This document shows, in pieces, positions 63,088-64,000 of a DNA stretch of 64,000 nucleotides. Position numbers and translations under genes: made by a program. Below the pieces are notes generated by a model. That model was not told the origin of the DNA. It did not search any database and saw only the letters and a program-made list of their open reading frames with translations. The stretch lies in assembly GCA_016872835.1 (NCBI GenBank), contig VGYX01000004.1, forward strand, positions 1 through 64,000, read 5' to 3'. The DNA comes from Planctomycetota bacterium (GTDB taxonomy: Bacteria; Planctomycetota; Phycisphaerae; Phycisphaerales; SM1A02). The first letter of the stretch is position 1, and every line of letters starts with the position of its first letter.

Positions 63088-64000
63088 GCGCCTTCGGGCC
63101 TGCGCGGGCGCCGAGCGACTTCATCGGCGGGTGCTGGGTGGGCGTTCCGGGTGACGCGGTGCAGAGCCGCGACCCGTCGGTGCCCGATCGCGTGATCTGG
63201 AGTGGAACACCGCAGGTCCAGCACGCGCATGACGCGGTCGCCGCCGCACGTGGGGCGTTCGTGGCGTGGCGGAGTCTTGGTTTCGACGCGCGCGCGGCGC
63301 TGCTGCGGCGCTTCGCGGAATCCTGCGGCAAGCATGCCGAGCGACTGGCGCAAACGATCACTGCCGAGATGGGCAAGACGCTGGCCGAAAGCCGTGCCGA
63401 GGCGAAGCTGCTGCAGGACAAGGTGGCGATCACGCTGGAGCCAGCGACGCTCGCACGGGTGAAGGGTTTCGAGGTGGATGCCGGGGCAGGCAAGCGTGGT
63501 GCGTGTGAATTCAGGCCACTCGGCGTGATGGCCGTGATCGGGCCGTTCAACTTCCCCGCGCACCTTCCCAATGGCCACTGGGTGCCGGCGCTGCTTCTGG
63601 GAAACACGGTCGTGTTCAAGCCCAGCGATCGCACGCCTGCGGTGGGGCAGGTGATCGCGGAGATCGCCGGGGAAGCGGGCTTCCCCGCCGGTGTCTTCAA
63701 TGTGGTGCAGGGCGGGTCGGAGATCGCTTCCGCGCTCGTCGCGCACGACGACATCGACGGCATCCTGTTCACGGGCTCGTTCCCGGTCGGTCGACGCATC
63801 GTGGAGGCGAATCTTGATCGCCCTGGTCGCATGATCGCTCTGGAGATGGGCGGCAGCAACGCCGCCATCGTGTGGAGCGACGCGGATCTGCGCCGCGCCG
63901 TGATCGAGTGCGTGCGTGGGGCCTACGTCACCACGGGCCAGCGATGCACGTGCACGCGGCGCATCATCGTGCATGAGTCGATCGTCGAGCGTTTCGTGAC
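63084..64000 (+). CDS. astD: Succinylglutamate-semialdehyde dehydrogenase (3' end cut by window)
   Basis: Begins with GTG at 63084, overlapping the astA stop, and stays open to the window end (305 codons). It is an aldehyde dehydrogenase with FNFPAHLPNGHWVPALLLGNTVVFKPSD (NAD site), LFTGSFPVGR, the general base Glu in LEMGGSNAAIVW and the catalytic Cys in TTGQRCTCTRR. The HLPNGH motif is typical of AstD. It oxidises succinylglutamate semialdehyde to succinylglutamate. Confidence 0.93.
   Translation, partial: MSAFGPARAPSDFIGGCWVGVPGDAVQSRDPSVPDRVIWSGTPQVQHAHDAVAAARGAFVAWRSLGFDARAALLRRFAESCGKHAERLAQTITAEMGKTLAESRAEAKLLQDKVAITLEPATLARVKGFEVDAGAGKRGACEFRPLGVMAVIGPFNFPAHLPNGHWVPALLLGNTVVFKPSDRTPAVGQVIAEIAGEAGFPAGVFNVVQGGSEIASALVAHDDIDGILFTGSFPVGRRIVEANLDRPGRMIALEMGGSNAAIVWSDADLRRAVIECVRGAYVTTGQRCTCTRRIIVHESIVERFV

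Overview
The window is GC-rich bacterial chromosome, most likely from the Planctomycetota and probably from the Phycisphaerae side. This is an inference. It rests on a 23S-5S rRNA pair with no 16S beside it, a secreted esterase ending in a GC-type dockerin-like repeat, an FHA-fused type II/IV secretion ATPase, a PilM fused to a PilN-like part, short Gly-rich RRM proteins and many signal-peptide or lipoprotein genes of unknown function. No marker gene allows a firm species call.

Region 1 (1-4369) is an integron. A tyrosine recombinase of the IntI type (3332-4369, plus strand) is divergent from an array of at least four gene cassettes read on the minus strand: a two-TM small protein, a PAT-like GNAT acetyltransferase, an SDR oxidoreductase and an Mrr-like restriction endonuclease. 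Each cassette is followed by an attC-like inverted repeat, and the 7-bp core boxes covary cassette by cassette. The array runs off the left edge.

Region 2 (4353-11866) has a SnoaL-like protein, a lipoprotein serine hydrolase and a photolyase/cryptochrome neighbourhood: a photolyase-family gene convergent with a CRY-DASH gene, two tiny genes translationally coupled to CRY-DASH, a DUF2256 protein and an SDR-DUF2867 fusion.

Region 3 (11925-24660) holds mixed metabolic and secreted functions: an amidohydrolase, a dockerin esterase, a frame-broken ECF sigma factor coupled to a membrane protein, a DUF1573 protein, DUF1801, a short PQQ-like propeller protein, a C45 acyltransferase, a broken BON domain, galactose mutarotase, a class-A-beta-lactamase-like serine hydrolase, a type I pullulanase and a histidinol-phosphatase-like IMPase.

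Region 4 (24680-33375) is a seven-gene minus-strand string with overlapping or nearly touching genes: M20 dipeptidase, large membrane protein, ABC ATPase, NAD kinase, methyltransferase, FAD oxidoreductase, type III polyketide synthase. The last three look like a phenolic-lipid or alkylquinone pathway.

Region 5 (33410-42576) has small membrane genes, an S1-domain protein, and a PilM-PilN-like gene with two anchored partners (type IV pilus or type II secretion inner-membrane platform).

Region 6 (42640-46122) is the 23S-5S rRNA operon with promoter, processing stem and terminator. Two RRM proteins follow, then an FHA-GspE ATPase, an HscB-like J protein, tandem CNNM transporters, tRNA-Ile(GAT), malate dehydrogenase and DprA.

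Region 7 (55914-64000) has a lipoprotein / HATPase / STAS / MlaE-permease string, guaA, a metallophosphoesterase and the start of an arginine succinyltransferase (ast) operon: aminotransferase, astA, and astD cut by the window edge.
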